Source: Bradyrhizobium sp. PSBB068 (lineage in GTDB: Bacteria; Pseudomonadota; Alphaproteobacteria; Rhizobiales; Xanthobacteraceae). From it: DNA of 64,000 nt. Location: positions 4,774,001 to 4,838,000 of the forward strand of contig CP069300.1 of the NCBI GenBank assembly GCA_016839165.1. The letters run 5' to 3'. Numbering within the stretch: position 1 is the stretch's first letter; every line of letters starts with the position of its first letter. The notes below the pieces were generated by a model. The model saw only the letters and a program-made list of their open reading frames with translations. It had not been told where the DNA came from and searched no databases. Position numbers and translations under genes: made by a program. Positions 61,344 through 64,000 of this stretch are shown one piece after another.

Positions 61344-62662
61344 AGGTCGCCTTCTATCCGGCAGGTAAACTTCGGATCATAGAGGTAGCTGAAGTGCCAC
61401 AACGAGTTCCGCGCCACCGAGAACTGAGCCGCCTTCTCCACATAGTGCAAAATGGCTTCCGCCCCCTTCGGCAGCATGTGATGGCACAGAGAGGCTGAAA
61501 TGTAATACTGCCCTTCGCCAAGAGCGAGCTCGGGCACCTCGTAGATCACGCTTCCGCGTTCCGGCAGACCATTCTCTCCATCGAGAAACAGGCCACCGTC
61601 GTACCCCTCAATTCCGGCGACCGCCTGGAGCCGCGCGGTATCGATCCGCAGGCTTGCGTAAATCTGCTTGTGCTCAGAGACGCCCGACCACGACACCCGG
61701 ATTCGAAGCGGCTGCCCGTTTTTGACGACGCCGATCGGCTTGCCGTCGACGTCAAGCACCTCGACGGCAGTGATCTGCAGCGTATCGCCGCCAAGCTGAT
61801 ATTTACCGGTTTCAGCCGTGTTCTCAACCGACTGGCTGAGCTTCTTGGTCTCCCTGAGATTGCGCGCTTCCTCGATATCCCAGACACTCTGCTCATACGC
61901 CTTGCTGACGCGCTGGGCATTGCCATGCATCAGCACCCGTCCCTTGTCGATCCAGATCGCCTCGTCGCACAGTTCGCTGATCAGCCCGCTCGAATGCGAA
62001 ACGAACAGGACGGTTGCGCCGCTTTCGCAAATATGACGAACGCGCTTCATGCACTTGTTGACGAATGCGGTGTCACCGGCTGCGAGAGCCTCATCAACGA
62101 TAAAGAGTTCGGGATCGACGCTGATCGCCGTGGCAAAGGTGAGCCGCGCCTGCATGCCGCTGGAGTAGGTCCGGAATGGCTGGTCGATCACGTCTTCAAG
62201 TTCGCTGAAATCGATGATCCAGGGAACCTTCGCTTCGATCTCAGCTCGCGACATGCCGAGGCACATGCCGCCCAGGACGATGTTGTCGCGCCCCGACACG
62301 TCCGGATGAAAGCCGGTGCCCAATTCCAGAATCGCAGACAGCTTTCCAGCCACTTCAACACGCCCGGTTGTGGCATCCAGCAGTCCGGCGATGATCTTCA
62401 GGAGGGTACTCTTTCCCGCGCCGTTCGGCCCGATGATGCCGACCACGCGTCCGCGCAGCACTTCAAAGGAAACATTCTGGATTGCCCAATGCTCGTGGTG
62501 TCGGGGCTTTCCGGTGAGGATCTCCTTCACGAAATCCAACGGCTGCGGATAGAGCCGATAGGCTTTTCCCAGGTCAGTGACGCGAATGGCGCACTGCGGC
62601 TCCAATGAACCGGCAAGCGGGACCAGTCCGCCGTCGTTTCGATCGTCAGAGAGCATTGCCAT
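61340..62662 (-). CDS. wzt: Polysaccharide ABC transporter ATP-binding protein with C-terminal sugar-binding domain
   Basis: This 440-residue protein has an N-terminal ATPase with Walker A IGPNGAGKSTLLKIIAGLL, Q-loop region, signature RTYSSGMQARLTFA, Walker B ELFIVDEALAAGDTAF and the H-loop FVSHSSGLISELCDEA. Residues about 270-440 form a Wzt_C-like beta-sandwich (EVLDVDGKPIGVVKNGQPLR, ASLRIDTARLQAVAGIEGYD). In O9a-type systems this domain reads the chain end and licenses export. Its start lies inside the end of the Wzm gene, so the two are coupled. Confidence 0.93.
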   Translation of the reverse strand: MAMLSDDRNDGGLVPLAGSLEPQCAIRVTDLGKAYRLYPQPLDFVKEILTGKPRHHEHWAIQNVSFEVLRGRVVGIIGPNGAGKSTLLKIIAGLLDATTGRVEVAGKLSAILELGTGFHPDVSGRDNIVLGGMCLGMSRAEIEAKVPWIIDFSELEDVIDQPFRTYSSGMQARLTFATAISVDPELFIVDEALAAGDTAFVNKCMKRVRHICESGATVLFVSHSSGLISELCDEAIWIDKGRVLMHGNAQRVSKAYEQSVWDIEEARNLRETKKLSQSVENTAETGKYQLGGDTLQITAVEVLDVDGKPIGVVKNGQPLRIRVSWSGVSEHKQIYASLRIDTARLQAVAGIEGYDGGLFLDGENGLPERGSVIYEVPELALGEGQYYISASLCHHMLPKGAEAILHYVEKAAQFSVARNSLWHFSYLYDPKFTCRIEGDL

Positions 62663-63530
62663 AGTACGGTTTCAGCTTTTCAAAGATGCGGTATCCGAGC
62701 CCCAGACTGAACAGCGCGAACACGATGGTCACCGCCCAGGCGTACGGATGCCTGAACGAACCGAAGAAGAGAACGTCCTGGTAGACCCAGACGACGTAAC
62801 TGAAGGGATTCGAATAGATCAACGGACGGAGTGCACGCGGCATCCAATCGGGCAGGTACACCGTCGGCATCAGATACATCGCAATCGACGTGAAGACCGT
62901 AACGATCTCGCGCATATCGCGGAAGAACGGAGTGATAGCGGACAGGGCGAAGCTCAATCCGATCGCCAGAATCGCATGGATGGTAAACACGACCGGCAGC
63001 AACAGCAGCATCCAGCTGAGACCCCCCACATAAGCCTTGTAGACAATGACGAGCCCGAGGGCCGGCAGATGCGGGATCGTCGCAGCAATGGTCGCCGCGA
63101 TCGGGAGCAGCTCGATAGGAAACACGACCTGCTTGACGAGACTTGCGCTCCCGATCAACGCGCCCGGCCCGCGCACCAGCGCCGCCTGCAAGATCAGCCA
63201 CGGCACCAGGCTTGCGAGGATGTAGGCGGAGTAGTCGCCGGGGAAATCCGCGGTGATCGACAGCTTGCTGCCCAGCACGAAGCCGAAGATGAGCAGGTAT
63301 GTTCCGACGACGACCAGCGGGTGGATGAAAACCCACAAGGCGCCGAACCCGTGCCGCGCATGCGCGGCGCTCAGGTCACGATCGACCATCTCGCGCAAGA
63401 GATCGGGATATCGCCGGATCTGTTTGACTGTGGTCCACAGGGCCTGTGAGTTACGGTACGGCGACAGGCCGACCCGCACCCATCTTGCCGCCGGGAAGAG
63501 ACCATTCATCTTCAACGCGCCCCCATTCAT
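62646..63530 (-). CDS. wzm: Polysaccharide ABC transporter permease
   Basis: This 294-residue ABC-2 type permease has about six membrane segments (e.g. LVVVGTYLLIFGFVLGSKLS, VYKAYVGGLSWMLLLLPVVF, LAIGLSFALSAITPFFRDMR). RRYPDLLREMVDRDLSAAHA precedes the first helix, as in Wzm and KpsM. ATG 63530 has AGG at five bases; GTG 63536 and ATG 63509 are alternatives. With Wzt it exports the undecaprenyl-linked glycan across the inner membrane. The asparagine-synthase gene ends directly upstream. Confidence 0.92.
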   Translation of the reverse strand: MNGGALKMNGLFPAARWVRVGLSPYRNSQALWTTVKQIRRYPDLLREMVDRDLSAAHARHGFGALWVFIHPLVVVGTYLLIFGFVLGSKLSITADFPGDYSAYILASLVPWLILQAALVRGPGALIGSASLVKQVVFPIELLPIAATIAATIPHLPALGLVIVYKAYVGGLSWMLLLLPVVFTIHAILAIGLSFALSAITPFFRDMREIVTVFTSIAMYLMPTVYLPDWMPRALRPLIYSNPFSYVVWVYQDVLFFGSFRHPYAWAVTIVFALFSLGLGYRIFEKLKPYYGNAL

Positions 63531-63536
63531 CCGCAC

Positions 63537-64000
63537 CTAAAAGCAGCTTTCCATGATCTGCTCGAGGTTGAGCAGGGACCAGATCAGCAGCCGCCTGTTT
63601 TGTCGGCCTTCCAGATGTTCATCGACCAGTGAACGGACGGTCTTCCGGTCCACCAGATCGTAGATGCGGGCAGTGTTGCTGAAGAGCCTGCGTTTGACAT
63701 ACTCGATGCTCTCACCCTTGAACCAGCTGGCATCCGGCGCGGAAAAGCCCTGCTTCTCGCGCTCCGCCACTTCGTCGGGAATGTGCCGGCTCATCATCTT
63801 GCGCAGAATCAGCTTGCCGTCCTTGGTGCGCTCGTAATAGCGCTGCGCCTTTCCGCCGGGCTCGTTTTCGTTGAGGCTGACAACCTCGGTCAGATTGCCG
63901 AGCTTCATCTTGGCGGGCAGCTTCATCGCGAAATCGACCAGATCATTGTCGAGGAACGGCACCCTGCTCTCGAGCCCATGCGCCATCGCCAGCTTGTCCT
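63537..64000 (-). CDS. Asparagine synthase-type amidotransferase, C-terminal part (5' end beyond window)
   Basis: Only the last 153 codons are in the window; the frame is open to the right edge. It reads KLAMAHGLESRVPFLDNDLV then FAMKLPAKMKL, and EKQGFSAPDASWFKGESIEY, matching the C-terminal synthetase domain of AsnB-like enzymes. It is related to but clearly distinct from the complete copy at 41543-43405 (there ARVPLLDNELVDYLL and KMGFGPPDASWYRG). It ends six bases before the Wzm start, so it is part of the polysaccharide operon. Confidence 0.88.
   Translation of the reverse strand, partial: DKLAMAHGLESRVPFLDNDLVDFAMKLPAKMKLGNLTEVVSLNENEPGGKAQRYYERTKDGKLILRKMMSRHIPDEVAEREKQGFSAPDASWFKGESIEYVKRRLFSNTARIYDLVDRKTVRSLVDEHLEGRQNRRLLIWSLLNLEQIMESCF

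Overview
The window looks like chromosome of a Bradyrhizobium-type alphaproteobacterium (Hyphomicrobiales/Nitrobacteraceae). It is GC-rich, rich in branched-chain-amino-acid-type (Liv/HAAT) ABC transporters, and carries many short palindromic intergenic repeats. No rRNA, tRNA, CRISPR array, integrase or conventional IS element was seen. The assignment rests on gene content and style, not on a marker gene.

Region 1 (1-9.7 kb): the tail of a Liv-type binding protein, a KstD-like flavoprotein and an IclR regulator. Three palindromic repeat units follow. Next comes a leftward S-adenosylmethionine block (unusual methyltransferase-like protein, metK, ahcY) with a terminator after ahcY, and then a secreted TPR-caspase protein.

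Region 2 (9.8-18.3 kb): a leftward Liv-type operon (binding protein, two permeases, two ATPases) ending in a short MetE-like methyltransferase; a small lipoprotein; a decayed metallophosphoesterase remnant; purU; and a HemD-domain protein. A perfect 9+2+9 inverted repeat lies between the Liv operon and the lipoprotein.

Region 3 (18.3-32.3 kb): gmd-fcl (GDP-fucose) and a Crp/Fnr regulator, then a rightward Liv-type operon with an embedded acyl-CoA synthetase. A DUF559 gene framed by inverted repeats sits antisense inside this operon. AGE epimerase, PaaK-like ligase and GmhB-like phosphatase genes follow.

Region 4 (32.3-64 kb): a surface polysaccharide locus, almost all leftward. Homologues of all five Wbp enzymes of UDP-2,3-diacetamido-2,3-dideoxy-mannuronate synthesis are present (WbpA, B, E, D, I). 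With them are two asparagine-synthase-type amidotransferases (one cut by the window edge), an NAD-dependent epimerase, two methyltransferases, six glycosyltransferases (two families each duplicated in an alternating pattern), and a Wzm/Wzt exporter whose ATPase carries a C-terminal carbohydrate-binding-type domain. A putative polymerase-like membrane protein is read in the opposite direction. Inside the locus lies a compact acyl module: acyl carrier protein, AMP-ligase, MaoC dehydratase, SDR reductase, an unrecognised 202-residue protein, a DegT aminotransferase, a NeuD/PglD-like acyltransferase, and an 839-residue fusion of a FemAB-like transferase with a NodB-like deacetylase domain. The best reading is a di-N-acetylated uronic acid (probably uronamide) polysaccharide exported by an ABC transporter and capped or decorated with an unusual acyl-amino group. 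The acyl/cap module is the best candidate for an undescribed system in this window.
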